A stretch of 64,000 nucleotides of DNA, from contig NZ_BJZU01000005.1 in NCBI RefSeq assembly GCF_007992195.1, positions 87,941-151,940 on the forward strand, in the 5' to 3' direction. Made by a program: the position numbers and the translations under genes. The notes under the pieces are model-generated. The model was not told the origin of the DNA and searched no databases. It saw nothing but the letters and a program-made list of their open reading frames with translations. The stretch is from Methylobacterium oxalidis (GTDB taxonomy: Bacteria > Pseudomonadota > Alphaproteobacteria > Rhizobiales > Beijerinckiaceae). Every line of letters starts with the position of its first letter. The stretch's first letter is position 1. Positions 18,857-39,958 of the stretch are shown here, in pieces.

Positions 18857-20650
18857 ATGGGACGTCTGGTTCGATCCTTCGCCGGACTGTGCATTGCAAG
18901 TATAGTTTCAGGTGCAACTCTTGCTGGCGCCATCCACGCTTATGGTGGCGCGAACGCGCGCGTCGCCCGCGCCCATGAGAACCGGCTGCACTCGCTGCTC
19001 CTCGCCGATGAGATCCGGCAGAGTTCCGACGACCTGACGCGTCTGGGGCGGACCTACGTGGTCACGGGCGATGCGGCCTGGAAGCGGCAGTACCAGGACG
19101 TTTTGGATATCCGCTCCGGCCGCAAGCCGCGGCCTCAGGAGTATCACCGGATCTACTGGGACCTCGTGGCGGGCGGCGAGGCGAAGCCGCGCCCGGACGG
19201 CGAGCCGGTCCCGGTCGGGACGCTGATGGAGCAACTCGGCTTCAGTCGCCAGGAAATCGACAAGCTCGCGGAGTCGGTGCGCAACTCGGACGGCCTCGTG
19301 AGGCTCGAGATCGAGGCGATGAACCTCGTCGAGGGCAAGGACTCCAAGGGTGAGCCGATCGCCGGCTGGGAGCGCCCCCCGGCGCTGCTCCGCGCCGCCG
19401 CGCTCGTCCACTCGCCGGAGTACCACCGCTTCAAGGCCGAGATCATGCGACCGCTGGACCAGTTCTACGTGCTGCTCCAGACGCGCACGAGCGAGACGGT
19501 CGCGCGCGACGAGGCCGAGGCGGCCTTCTGGTACCGGATCGTGCTCGCGACACTCGCCCTCACGGTGGCGTCCGTGCTGGCGCTCGGCTGGTTCGCCTAC
19601 CGGGCCCTCGTCCGCGGCTACGCCGCGGTCGGAGAGGCGATGGCGGCGGTGGCCCGGGGCGATTACCGATCCACGATCCCCGGCCGCGGCAGGCCGGACG
19701 AGGTGGGCGAGATGGCGCGCCGGCTGGAAGCGCTTCAGGAGGGGCTCGCTCGCGCCGAGGTGGAGCGGCGCTCGCAGGAAGGGGCTGCCCAGGAGCGGGC
19801 GCGCCGGGCCGGCACGAGCGCGATGGCCGACGGGTTCGAGGCGAGCGTCGGGTCGATCGTCGGCAGGCTCACCGCCTCCGCCGGGGAACTCCAGAACACC
19901 GCCAGGACAATGAGCGAGACCGCGTCGGAGGCGACGAACCGATCCGCTACGGTGGCGTCGGCCGCGGGCGAGGCCTCGGCGCACGTGGGCAGCGTAGCCA
20001 CGGCCGCCGAGCAACTCAGCGCTTCCGTCGGCGAGATCGCCCGCCAGGTGGAGGGCTCCGCGGCCCTTGCCCGGGCGGCGGTGGCGGAGGCCGGCCGCAC
20101 GGCCTCCCTCGTCCGCGACCTCAGCAGCGCGGCGACGCAGGTCGGCGACGTCGTCTCGATGATCTCGGCGATCGCCGGCCAGACCAACCTCCTGGCCCTC
20201 AACGCGACCATCGAGGCGGCGCGGGCCGGCGAGGCCGGCCGCGGCTTCGCCGTCGTCGCATCGGAGGTGAAGGAGCTCGCCCACCAGACGTCGCGCTCGA
20301 CGGAGGAGATCCGGCGCCAGATCGGTGGCATCCAGGAGGCCACGCAGCAGGCGGTCGCGGCCATCGGCGGCATCGGAACCCGCATCGAGGAGATGAGCGC
20401 CGTCTCGGCGAGCATAGCCTGCGCGGTCGAGGAACAGGGCGCGGCGACCCGGGAGATCGTGCGCGGTGTGGCTCAGGCCGCCGCCGGCACCGGCGCGGTC
20501 AGCGCCAACATCGCGGGTGTCGCGGGCGCGGCCGAGGATACGGGCGCTGCGGCGACGCAGGTCCTGACCTCGGCCTCCGACCTGTCGCGGCAGTCGGAGC
20601 ATCTCGGTGCGGAGGTCGCCCGCTTCCTGGCGGGCGTGCGCGCCGCCTGA
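18857..20650 (+). CDS. Methyl-accepting chemotaxis protein
   Basis: A 597-residue transmembrane chemoreceptor: TM1 at about 7-29, a periplasmic sensing region of about 195 residues, TM2 at 225-250, a HAMP domain (about 250-302) and a cytoplasmic signalling domain (about 320-590) with the conserved hairpin tip around [26 protein letters not shown]. No C-terminal CheR/CheB pentapeptide is seen. The sensing region contains [11 protein letters not shown], a pattern shared with four-helix receptors. It sits inside the glycogen island between glgA and a diguanylate cyclase. Ligand unknown. Confidence 0.93.
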   Translation: MGRLVRSFAGLCIASIVSGATLAGAIHAYGGANARVARAHENRLHSLLLADEIRQSSDDLTRLGRTYVVTGDAAWKRQYQDVLDIRSGRKPRPQEYHRIYWDLVAGGEAKPRPDGEPVPVGTLMEQLGFSRQEIDKLAESVRNSDGLVRLEIEAMNLVEGKDSKGEPIAGWERPPALLRAAALVHSPEYHRFKAEIMRPLDQFYVLLQTRTSETVARDEAEAAFWYRIVLATLALTVASVLALGWFAYRALVRGYAAVGEAMAAVARGDYRSTIPGRGRPDEVGEMARRLEALQEGLARAEVERRSQEGAAQERARRAGTSAMADGFEASVGSIVGRLTASAGELQNTARTMSETASEATNRSATVASAAGEASAHVGSVATAAEQLSASVGEIARQVEGSAALARAAVAEAGRTASLVRDLSSAATQVGDVVSMISAIAGQTNLLALNATIEAARAGEAGRGFAVVASEVKELAHQTSRSTEEIRRQIGGIQEATQQAVAAIGGIGTRIEEMSAVSASIACAVEEQGAATREIVRGVAQAAAGTGAVSANIAGVAGAAEDTGAAATQVLTSASDLSRQSEHLGAEVARFLAGVRAA

Positions 20651-20840
20651 ACTCGACCCGCCGCGCTCAGGAACGGCGCGCCGGGGCGCCGCCGGGCCTC
20701 GGGCCGCCTCCGGGCGAAGAAGAGCATTTTCGGTTCTCCTCCTGCCCGGAAATCCGGCCCGACGCTTACGGATTCTTCGAACGGAATCCGCTTCGATGTG
20801 CGGTGTCGGGCCTCAGGGAGGGGCGCCGGAGGCTCGCGAC

Positions 20841-21638
20841 ATGCTCGACTTCGACCGCCTCCTGCCCGCCCTTCGCATAAGGTCCGGCCAGCACGTCCTG
20901 GCGTGGACCGCGGCGGCCACCGCGATCTCGGTCGCCGCGCCGGTCTGCGCTCTCGCCGTCGCCCTGTCCGCGATCGATTTCGGGCCCGTGCAGTTCTGGG
21001 GAATCCTGGCAGTCTGCGCGGCGATACCGCTCCTGATCGCGCCGCCGGTCGCGCTGTTCCTCCTGAGCATGATGCGGCTCATCACCATCACGGTCGAGCG
21101 CATCGACCATTACGTCCAATTCGATACCCTGACCGGCGTCCTCACCCGCGCCTATCTCCTCGGCCGGATCCGCGGCGCGCTCCCGAGCGGGGGCGCCTTC
21201 CTGATGGTCGACGCCGACCACTTCAAGGCGATCAACGACACCTACGGCCACGATGTCGGCGACGAGGCGCTGAAGCGCATCGCGGAGGTGCTACGCGCCA
21301 CCACCCACGCGGAGAGCTTCGTCGGGCGGCTCGGCGGCGAGGAGTTCGGCGTGTTCCTGCCCGGCGCCGACGATGCGCGCGCCGCCGCCGTGGCCTCCGC
21401 CCTGTGCGCGGCGATGCGCGCCTCCGGCGAAGTGGTCGCGGGGCACCCGCTGCACCTGACGATCAGCATCGGCGGGGCCTCGCACCTGCGCACCGACCCG
21501 CTGGAGCGGACGATGAAGCTCGCCGACGCCGCCCTCTACCGGGCCAAGCGCAACGGACGGGACCGGTTCTACATCGCCGCCGCCACCGACACGATGCCGG
21601 CGCTCATCCTGCAGTCGGATGCGGCGCCGGCGCCGTGA
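20841..21638 (+). CDS. Membrane-anchored diguanylate cyclase
   Basis: A 265-residue protein with two N-terminal transmembrane helices (about residues 17-45 and 49-78) and one GGDEF domain. The active-site loop reads GGEEF at residues 165-169, and the substrate pattern VDADHFKAINDTYGHDVGD is intact, so it should make c-di-GMP; no RxxD inhibitory site is present before the loop. I chose the ATG at 20841 because GGAGG lies 8 bases upstream; an in-frame ATG at 20796 has no such site. It is convergent with glgB, with 13 bases between the stops. Confidence 0.92.
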   Translation: MLDFDRLLPALRIRSGQHVLAWTAAATAISVAAPVCALAVALSAIDFGPVQFWGILAVCAAIPLLIAPPVALFLLSMMRLITITVERIDHYVQFDTLTGVLTRAYLLGRIRGALPSGGAFLMVDADHFKAINDTYGHDVGDEALKRIAEVLRATTHAESFVGRLGGEEFGVFLPGADDARAAAVASALCAAMRASGEVVAGHPLHLTISIGGASHLRTDPLERTMKLADAALYRAKRNGRDRFYIAAATDTMPALILQSDAAPAP

Positions 21639-21651
21639 GGCGGGCCTTCCG

Positions 21652-23952
<2,301 letters not shown>

Positions 23953-23965
23953 TCACATGCCTCTC

Positions 23966-27235
<3,270 letters not shown>

Positions 27236-27393
27236 CGCGTCGCTGCCTCATGAAACGGAACTTGGGGCGTTCTGGCTTCCGCACGACGGGGTCGGTCGGT
27301 CCGTGAACGGTCGGCGGGGCTTTCCACCCCATCATCTTGGCGACAGCGCGACGGCAGGCGCCGCGCGGCCGCGATCTCGTTACACCGAACCCC

Positions 27394-30777
<3,384 letters not shown>

Positions 30778-30852
30778 GCTGCCCTCGGCGTGCTTCTCGG
30801 TTTCATCGTCGTCAGGCGCGGGTCCCCGCGCCCGGGCGGTGCGCGCCTCGCC

Positions 30853-33800
30853 CTACCCGACCCGCCGCAGGACGGCGCAGGGCAGGTGCGCGAACAGCCG
30901 CCCGAGGTCGAGCCGGTCGCCCTCGTGGCGCTCGCCCGTCAGCAGGTCCTGCCAGGCGCCCCCGCCCGACGGGGCGAGCCCGGTGCCGGCGAACGCCTCC
31001 GCGTTCCAGACCCCCTCCCCGGACAGGCGCGAGACGAGGCGGGGCAGGGCCACGAGCAGCTCTCCCGGATCGGAGGTGCCATCGGAACGTGTGAAGGCGA
31101 TGACATGATCCGCGCGCGCGCCGCTCACCGCCACGGGCTCGTAGCCCGCCTCGGCGTAGAACGAGGCCCGCTCGGCCCTGTCGCGCAGGAGGCCGGCCAG
31201 CACCGCCTGCTTCACGCGCCCGTCCTGCCAGTGCGGCAGCAGGGCGGCGGCCGGCTCCCCGGCTTCGAGAGCCTGCGTCAGGGCCGCGTAGTCGACCGGC
31301 CGGCGGTTGTCGGGATCGACGAACGAGAAATCCCAGAACTCGGTGCCCTGGTAGGTGTCGGGCAGGCCGGGCAGCGTCGCCTTGAGCACCGTGCGGCCGA
31401 GGCCGGTGATCATCCCGAGATGGGCGAGGCGACGCGCGAAGGGGCGCAGCTTCTCGAGGAAGGCCGAGCCCGGAGCCACGACAGCCTCGAACAGGGCGCG
31501 CACGGCCCCCTCGTAGGCCTCGTCCACGTTGACCCAGCTCGATCGGCGCTTGCCCTCGCGCATCGCCTTCTCGGCGTAGGCGATGAGGCGATCGCGGAAT
31601 TCCCCGATCACGGCCGGCTCGTCGCGCTCCAGGAGCTCGATGGGCCAGGCGCCCAGGATCGCCTGCAGGAACATCCACTGGTCGTTGAGGTCCGGCGCCG
31701 GCTCGTCGTCGAGGTTGCCGAGATGGGGGCCGGCCGTCTCCCGCCAGAGGTCCCAGGCGCGGGCCCATTCCTCCGGCATCTCGGAGAGGGCGAGGAGCCG
31801 CGTGCGGGCATCCTCGCCGCGCTTGGTGTCGTGGGTCGCCGTGGTGATCATGGCGTTCGGCCAGTCGCGGGCGCGCGCGGCCTGGAGAGCGTGGAAGTGC
31901 TCCGCGTCGATGCCGTACTCGCCCGGGTCGCCGCCGACCTCGTTCAGCGCCAGAAGCATGGCGTAGCGGTAGAACAGCGTATCCTCCAGGCTCTTGGCCA
32001 TGACCGGGCCGGTGAGTTGCTGGAAGCGGCGGCGGAAGCGCAGGACGACGCGCGGATCGGCGCGGCCGGGCCCCGTCGTCTCGACCCGGCCGAGCAGCGT
32101 GTTCGCGGCGAAGTCGTGGACCGAGCGGTCGGGCAGCGCGCTCCAGCGCTTGGCCTTGGCGACGGCGCCCTCGATCAGGCGCACGTCCTCCTGCTCCACG
32201 TCGCTCTCGTCGAGGTCGGGCGGAAGGTAGCTGCGGTAGGTGGGGAAGCGCGCGATGATCTCGATGAGCGCCCGGCGGATCGCGTTTAGGGAGAAGTCGC
32301 GGGTGCGGCGGTCCGCGTCGGCGATCTCCTTGAGATCGGCCGTCAGCACCTCGAGTTCGCTCGCGAAGCTGATCTCGAGGATCTCGGCCTTGGCGGCGCG
32401 GAGTTGGAACCCGTAGGGCTCGTCGAAGCCCGTCGCCCACTCGTAGAGGCGCCTGATCTTGGGGCGCTTCTCCCGGTCGACCAGGATGCCGTCGAGCTGG
32501 TTCAGGACGTCGTATCCCGTGGTGCCGGCCACCGGCCAGGGCCGCAGGCGCTCGCCCGGCTCCAGGATCTTCTCCACCACCACGTAGAAGCCCGGCCCCA
32601 CCGAAGCCTGCAGGGCCCGCGCGTAGCCGAGCGGGTCGGCGAGCCCGTCGATGTGGTCGATCCGGAGCCCGTCGATGCGGCCCTCGCGGACGTGGCGGAA
32701 GATGGTCTCGTGCGAGCGGTGGAAGATGTCGGACTTCTCCACCCGCAGGCCCGCGAGCGAGTTCACGTCGAAGAAGCGGCGGTAGTTGATGTCGCTCGAC
32801 GCGACCCGCCAGTGGGCGAGGCGGTAGGCTTGGCTCTCGAGCAGCCGGTGCAGCGGCCCGAAGCTCTCGGGGTGGCCCTTGAAGCCGTTGAGGAGCTTGA
32901 GCGTGCGCTCCACCGCGTCGCGGATCGCGGGCGAGCCCCGCACCACCTTCGCGAGGCGCAGCTTCAGCCCCTCCGCCTCCTCCGGGAAGGCGAGGCGGCG
33001 CTCGCGATCGGTCTCCTCACCCATTGTCCGCAGGCGCTCGGAGATCGAGAGCAGCTCGGCCGAGGTGTCGTCGCCGACCTCGCCGAGGGCGGCCAGCACC
33101 CGGTTGAGGATGGTCGGGTAGTTGAGCGGGCGGATCGGGAACTGGTGCTCGTAGTGCCAGACGCTGAAGGCGCCGGCGCCGGCGTCGAACTTGAGCTCCA
33201 GCGTGCCCTTCTCCAGGGCCTCGCCGTAGCGGTCGCCGAGGAACGGGATGACGAGGTTGCGGTTGGCGCCCTGCCGCTCCCAGTCGATGTCGAAGGCGTG
33301 GGCGAAGGGCGAGAGCGGTCCCCATTCGAGCACCGAGAGCCACCACGGGTTGTCGGCCCCGCCGACGCCCATGTGGTTCGGCACGATGTCGACGAGGAGC
33401 TTCAGCCCGTGGCCTCGGAGCGCGTCCGAGAGGCGCACGAAGCCCTCTTCGCCGCCGAGCTCCGGGTTGATCGCGCCGTGGTCGACGATGTCGTAGCCGT
33501 GGGTCGAGCCGGGCCGGGCCTTCTGGAGCGGCGAGGCGTAGACGTGGCTGATGCCGAGCCGGGCGAGGTAGGGAACGATGCCTTCCGCGTCCGCGAAGGT
33601 GAAGTCCTTGTGGAACTGCAGGCGGTAGGTCGCCCGCGGCGGCTCGGTGGCGAGGCGCGCGGCCCCGGAGCGCGGCCCACGCTCCTCTGCCGAGAGGGCG
33701 GCAGCGAGCTTGGCCAGAGGCCCCCCGGGGGCTGCGATCGAGTCGAGGTCGCGGTCGAGCTTACGCCGCCAGTTCGGGTAGCCCTCTGTGGAGCCCGGCA

Positions 33801-35760
33801 CGTTCGCCTGGCTCAGCTCCGAGACCACGTCCTCGTACTGCACGGCCGTCAGCATGGCGGGGGCGCGGGCGAGGTAGCGGGCGGCGGCCTCGAAAGGCGC
33901 GGCCTCCGGCGGGTCGTAGGAGGGCAGGAGCTGCTCGCCGGCCAGCGCCTCGGTGAGGCGGGCGCGCTCGGCGACGCGCTCGCCGCGCTCGGCGTCGGCC
34001 CGCTCCGCGTCGTACAGGCCGAGCGACTGGCGCGTGTCCGTGTCGACGCCGCGCCACCAGCCGACGAAGGTCGGCAGATCGTGCGTGGTGATGGCGGTGA
34101 GCGCGTCCCGCGGGTAGGCGTCCGGCGCCTTGAAGCGGCCCCCGTGCTCGCGCTCGAAGGCGAGGATGCGGTAGCTCAGGATGCCCGCCTGCATCAGCGC
34201 GTCGGAGAAGCCCTCCGGCGCCGTGCCGAGGTCCTCGGCGATGACGAGGCACTTGTTGCGGTGGCTCTCGAGCCGGAGCACGGCCAGCATCGCCTCGAAC
34301 GGCATGGCGACGTAGGCGCCCTCCTTCGCGCTGCCCGAGAGCGGGATCAGGTAGAGGCGGGCGAGCTGGAAGGCGTGGTCGATGCGGATCGCGCCCGCGT
34401 GGCGCATGTTCGAGCGCACCAGGGCCCGGAAGGCGGCGAGCCCGTCGCGCTCCATCTCCAGCGGGTCGAAGGCGGGCAGGCCCCAGTCCTGGCCCTTGGG
34501 CGCTAGGAGGTCCGGTGGCGCGCCGATCGAGACGTGCTCGGCGAAGCGCTCGGGATGCGACCACACTTCCGAGCCGCCCCGGTCGGCGCCGACCGCGAGG
34601 TCGCGGTAGAGGCCGATCCGCATGCCCGCGCCGAGGGCCGCCTCGGAAGCCTCCCGAAGCTGGCGGTCGGCGAGGTGCTGGAGCCAGGCGTGGTAGGCCA
34701 CCGCCTCGGCGTGCCGGTCGGCGAAGGCCCGCACGGCCTCGGTCTCGGCCCGGCGGTACTCTTCCGGCCAGTCGCCAAGCCAGTGGGCGCCCTGCCCGCG
34801 GAAATGCGCGGACAGCGCCTCGAAGACCGCGTGCGAGCGCAGGTTCTCGCCCCCCTCCGCCCGGAAGGCGTTGAAGGCGGGGTCGGTCCCGGCCCGGGCC
34901 GGCGAGTCGGCCCAGAGGGCCTGCAGGACCGGCGACAGCACCTCCCAGACGCCGGCATGGTCGACGAGGGCCGCGTCGCGCAGGGCCTCGACGCGCTTGC
35001 GGTGCTCAGCCAGCAGCGCCTCGGCGCGCGAGCCCTTGAAGCCCGGCAGGGCTCCGGGCTCGATGAACAGCGTCTCGAGGAACAGCCGCGACGAGGGCGA
35101 GTAGGGCGAGATCTTGGTCCGGTCGCTCTCGAACAGGGCGTGGACGGGGCTCAGACCCAGGAACGAGGCGCCCCGCAGGCCGGCGTCGCTCGCGGCGCGG
35201 CCCGCATCCGCGTAGGTGCCGATGCCGAGGTTGCCCGGCGAGCGCAGGCCGTAGAGCTGCGCGGCGAGGCCCCAGTCGCGGGCGCCCTCCTCGTCCGCGT
35301 AGGCGCGCGGGCGCCAGCAGCGCTGCGGCGCGGCGATGACCCATGCCTCCGCGCTCCGGTCGCCGAGCGTCACGGTGAGGTGGTGGTAGCCGGGGGTCAG
35401 CGGCGGGAGTTCGAGCCCGCGCTCCGCTCCGGAGAGCGTCGCGCGGCCCTCGCGGGCCTGCCCCCGCTCGTCGAGAAGGCGCCACGCCAGCGTTCCCTCC
35501 GCGCCCTCGCCCGCGCGCACGCGGATCCGGTGGCTCCGGCGCGCCTCGACGGGGATCAGGGGCGGCACGAGGCCGCGACGCAGGGACTCGACCCGGCGCA
35601 GGCTCTCGGCGACCCGCTCCTCGCTCCCGACCGGAAAGCCCAGGGCTTCGAGCATGCCGGCCCGGGCGTCGAGGGAGGTGTCGACACGCTGCCCGAAGGC
35701 GTCCGTGTAGCCCGACGCGATGCCGACGAGATCTGCAAGCCGTTCGAGGTTGCCGGTCAC
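30853..35760 (-). CDS. Fused 4-alpha-glucanotransferase and maltooligosyltrehalose synthase (MalQ-TreY)
   Basis: A 1635-residue two-enzyme protein. The first 690 residues are GH77 amylomaltase (disproportionates maltodextrins) with a beta-domain start, Asp461 (AIRIDHAFQL), Glu509 (VIAEDLGT) and Asp561 (TTHDLPTF). After a linker at about 690-708 comes GH13 maltooligosyltrehalose synthase, starting RATYRLQFHKDFTF, with GLRIDHIDGLADP, VVVEKILEPGE and TATHDTKRGEDAR, which turns the reducing end of a maltodextrin into a trehalosyl end. I place the start at the GTG at 35760, spaced well from GGAAA; a TTG two codons earlier is also possible. treZ lies immediately upstream in the operon. Confidence 0.94.
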   Translation of the reverse strand: MTGNLERLADLVGIASGYTDAFGQRVDTSLDARAGMLEALGFPVGSEERVAESLRRVESLRRGLVPPLIPVEARRSHRIRVRAGEGAEGTLAWRLLDERGQAREGRATLSGAERGLELPPLTPGYHHLTVTLGDRSAEAWVIAAPQRCWRPRAYADEEGARDWGLAAQLYGLRSPGNLGIGTYADAGRAASDAGLRGASFLGLSPVHALFESDRTKISPYSPSSRLFLETLFIEPGALPGFKGSRAEALLAEHRKRVEALRDAALVDHAGVWEVLSPVLQALWADSPARAGTDPAFNAFRAEGGENLRSHAVFEALSAHFRGQGAHWLGDWPEEYRRAETEAVRAFADRHAEAVAYHAWLQHLADRQLREASEAALGAGMRIGLYRDLAVGADRGGSEVWSHPERFAEHVSIGAPPDLLAPKGQDWGLPAFDPLEMERDGLAAFRALVRSNMRHAGAIRIDHAFQLARLYLIPLSGSAKEGAYVAMPFEAMLAVLRLESHRNKCLVIAEDLGTAPEGFSDALMQAGILSYRILAFEREHGGRFKAPDAYPRDALTAITTHDLPTFVGWWRGVDTDTRQSLGLYDAERADAERGERVAERARLTEALAGEQLLPSYDPPEAAPFEAAARYLARAPAMLTAVQYEDVVSELSQANVPGSTEGYPNWRRKLDRDLDSIAAPGGPLAKLAAALSAEERGPRSGAARLATEPPRATYRLQFHKDFTFADAEGIVPYLARLGISHVYASPLQKARPGSTHGYDIVDHGAINPELGGEEGFVRLSDALRGHGLKLLVDIVPNHMGVGGADNPWWLSVLEWGPLSPFAHAFDIDWERQGANRNLVIPFLGDRYGEALEKGTLELKFDAGAGAFSVWHYEHQFPIRPLNYPTILNRVLAALGEVGDDTSAELLSISERLRTMGEETDRERRLAFPEEAEGLKLRLAKVVRGSPAIRDAVERTLKLLNGFKGHPESFGPLHRLLESQAYRLAHWRVASSDINYRRFFDVNSLAGLRVEKSDIFHRSHETIFRHVREGRIDGLRIDHIDGLADPLGYARALQASVGPGFYVVVEKILEPGERLRPWPVAGTTGYDVLNQLDGILVDREKRPKIRRLYEWATGFDEPYGFQLRAAKAEILEISFASELEVLTADLKEIADADRRTRDFSLNAIRRALIEIIARFPTYRSYLPPDLDESDVEQEDVRLIEGAVAKAKRWSALPDRSVHDFAANTLLGRVETTGPGRADPRVVLRFRRRFQQLTGPVMAKSLEDTLFYRYAMLLALNEVGGDPGEYGIDAEHFHALQAARARDWPNAMITTATHDTKRGEDARTRLLALSEMPEEWARAWDLWRETAGPHLGNLDDEPAPDLNDQWMFLQAILGAWPIELLERDEPAVIGEFRDRLIAYAEKAMREGKRRSSWVNVDEAYEGAVRALFEAVVAPGSAFLEKLRPFARRLAHLGMITGLGRTVLKATLPGLPDTYQGTEFWDFSFVDPDNRRPVDYAALTQALEAGEPAAALLPHWQDGRVKQAVLAGLLRDRAERASFYAEAGYEPVAVSGARADHVIAFTRSDGTSDPGELLVALPRLVSRLSGEGVWNAEAFAGTGLAPSGGGAWQDLLTGERHEGDRLDLGRLFAHLPCAVLRRVG

Positions 35761-35845
35761 GATCAATTTCCAGCTTTCGTTCCGATGCCGCGGATGCGCC
35801 CCCGCACGGACGAGGGGCGTGGACGGGAGTCGACGGGAGCGGCTC

Positions 35846-37648
35846 TCATGCCTCGGCCCCGCTCAGGAAGAGGCCAGTCCAGCCGGGCAGCGCGCCGCTT
35901 CCGTCCGGAGCGTTCGTCCAGAACACGCGGCCGCCGCGCAGGTCCGCGGCGAAGGGCCCGGTTCCCACGTTGGCGACGAAGCGGTAGCTGCCGCCCTCGA
36001 AGCGCCAGGTGCAGTCCACGACGTCGGGCCGCGGCAGGCTCGCCGTCGCGCCGAGGTACCGGGTCTTCGTCAGCGGCACCACGATCTCGCGGCGCAGGCG
36101 CAGCAGGTGCTTCGTGTCCGCCAGCACCTCCCGGTGAGGCGAGCGCTCCCGCTCCGACCAGTCGAGCTTCGAGGCCGCGAAGGTCCTGGCCTCGGTCGGA
36201 TCCGGGATGACCGAGGTGTCGTCGGCGAAGGCCGCGAAGCTCTTGAACTCGCGCCGCCGCCCCTCGCGGACCGCCCTGTTCAGATCCTCGTCGGGCGCGA
36301 AGTCGACGAAGAACAGGAACGGGGTCGAGGCCGACCATTCCTCGCCCATCCAGAGCATCGGGATCTGCGGCGCGAGCAGGAAGCCGGCTCGGGCGAGCGC
36401 GAGCTTGTCCGCGTCGGCCAGGTGGCTGAGGCGCTCGCCCAGAGCCCGGTTGCCGACCTGGTCGTGGTTCTGCAGGAAGGTCACGAAGGCCGAGGGCGGC
36501 AGGTGGGCGGAGGGCTCGCCGCGCGGGTGGTCGCCCAGCGTCTTGAAGGGCTCGCCCTGGTAGGCGAAGCCCTCCGACAGGCAGCGGGCGAGGTGCTCGA
36601 CCGGGCGGTCGCTGAAGCTCTCGTAGTAGCCCGCATCCTCGCCCGTCAGCAGCACATGCCAGCAATGGTGGAGATCGTCGGCCCATTGCGCGCTGTGCTG
36701 GCGCGGCGCACCGGCCTCGTCGCGCTCAAGCCAGCGCGCCTGGTTCGCCTCGTTCTCGAGGATCAGGTGGACGTGCCGGTTCGGCAGGCGCTCCCGCACG
36801 GTCTCGCCGAGTTCGGCCAGGAAGTGGCGCTCGGAATCGTCGAGGATGGCGTGGACGGCGTCGAAGCGCAGGCCGTCGAAATGATACTCTTCGAGCCAGT
36901 AGAGGGCGTTCTGGAGAAAGTACTGGCGCACGACGTGGCCGCTCTCGCGCCCGTCGAAGTTGATGCCCGCACCCCAGGGCGTCTGGTGGCGCTCGGTGAA
37001 GAAGGTCTTGGCGTAGGCGTGGAGATAGTTCCCGGCCGGGCCGAAATGGTTGTAGACCGCGTCGAGGAAGACCATGAGCCCGAGCGCGTGGGCCCGGTCG
37101 ATCAGGCGCTTCAGGTCGTCCGGCCGGCCGTAGGCCGCGTCCGGCGTGTAGGGCAGCACGCCGTCGTAGCCCCAGTTGCGGCCGCCCTTGAAGTCCGCGA
37201 TGGGCAGGAGCTCGATCGCGGTGACGCCGAGGTCGCGCAGGTCCTCCAGGCGCTTCTCCAGGCCCGCGTAGGTGCCCTCCGGCGTCGCGGTGCCGACGTG
37301 GAGCTCGTAGATCACCGCCTCCTCGAAGGGGCGGCCCGTCCAGGCGGCGTCGGTCCAGGCGAAGGCTTGCGGATCGATCACCTCGCTCGGGCCGGCGACG
37401 TCCTCCGGCTGGAAGCGCGAGGCCGGGTCCGGCACGACGAGGTCGCCGTCGATGCGGAAGCCGTAGCGCGCGCCCGCGCGCGCGCCCGGCACGGTCGCCT
37501 CGCGCCAGCCCTCGCCCACCTCCGGGAAGGGGTGATCGGCCCCGTCGACCACCAGGGCCACGTCCTTCGCGGTGGGCGCCCAGAGTCGGAACCGCACCGC
37601 GTCCGCGACGATCTCGCTGCCAAAGGCCATCGTGTGGGCGCGCCGCAT
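35846..37648 (-). CDS. treZ: Malto-oligosyltrehalose trehalohydrolase
   Basis: Cleaves trehalose from the end made by TreY, completing the TreY-TreZ route from glycogen or maltodextrin to trehalose. The 600-residue GH13 protein has an N-terminal beta domain (VRFRLWAPTAKDVALVV), the TreZ-typical YELHVGTATPEGTYAGLEK start of the barrel, and catalytic blocks GLRFDAVHAI, LILENEAN and LQNHDQVGNRA. The ATG at 37648 is taken because it follows GAGGACGG; another ATG at 37630 would remove six residues. The gene lies 85 bases before malQ-treY. Confidence 0.95.
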   Translation of the reverse strand: MRRAHTMAFGSEIVADAVRFRLWAPTAKDVALVVDGADHPFPEVGEGWREATVPGARAGARYGFRIDGDLVVPDPASRFQPEDVAGPSEVIDPQAFAWTDAAWTGRPFEEAVIYELHVGTATPEGTYAGLEKRLEDLRDLGVTAIELLPIADFKGGRNWGYDGVLPYTPDAAYGRPDDLKRLIDRAHALGLMVFLDAVYNHFGPAGNYLHAYAKTFFTERHQTPWGAGINFDGRESGHVVRQYFLQNALYWLEEYHFDGLRFDAVHAILDDSERHFLAELGETVRERLPNRHVHLILENEANQARWLERDEAGAPRQHSAQWADDLHHCWHVLLTGEDAGYYESFSDRPVEHLARCLSEGFAYQGEPFKTLGDHPRGEPSAHLPPSAFVTFLQNHDQVGNRALGERLSHLADADKLALARAGFLLAPQIPMLWMGEEWSASTPFLFFVDFAPDEDLNRAVREGRRREFKSFAAFADDTSVIPDPTEARTFAASKLDWSERERSPHREVLADTKHLLRLRREIVVPLTKTRYLGATASLPRPDVVDCTWRFEGGSYRFVANVGTGPFAADLRGGRVFWTNAPDGSGALPGWTGLFLSGAEA

Positions 37649-37818
37649 GGGGCCACCGTCCTCGTCTGTCGCAAATGGGCTGGCGTATCGGGCTCCGCCT
37701 TCCTGAGAAGCTTGCCCCGATCTGTCTGGTTCCCCGCACCGCAACTATGGCGGCGCCCGCGCGCGGCAACCGCCGCGCCGCGGGGGCGGCGGCTCAAAAT
37801 CGCATGCCTCGATTCAGC

Positions 37819-39918
<2,100 letters not shown>

Positions 39919-39958
39919 GCTGGGGCGCCCGGACGGCCGGCGCGGGGCGGGCGCGGCC

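Noticed and set aside
37483..37500. Alternating GC run inside treZ as a possible Z-DNA or regulatory element
   Set aside because: It encodes the treZ residues GARAGAR in normal codon use and has no signal beyond composition.
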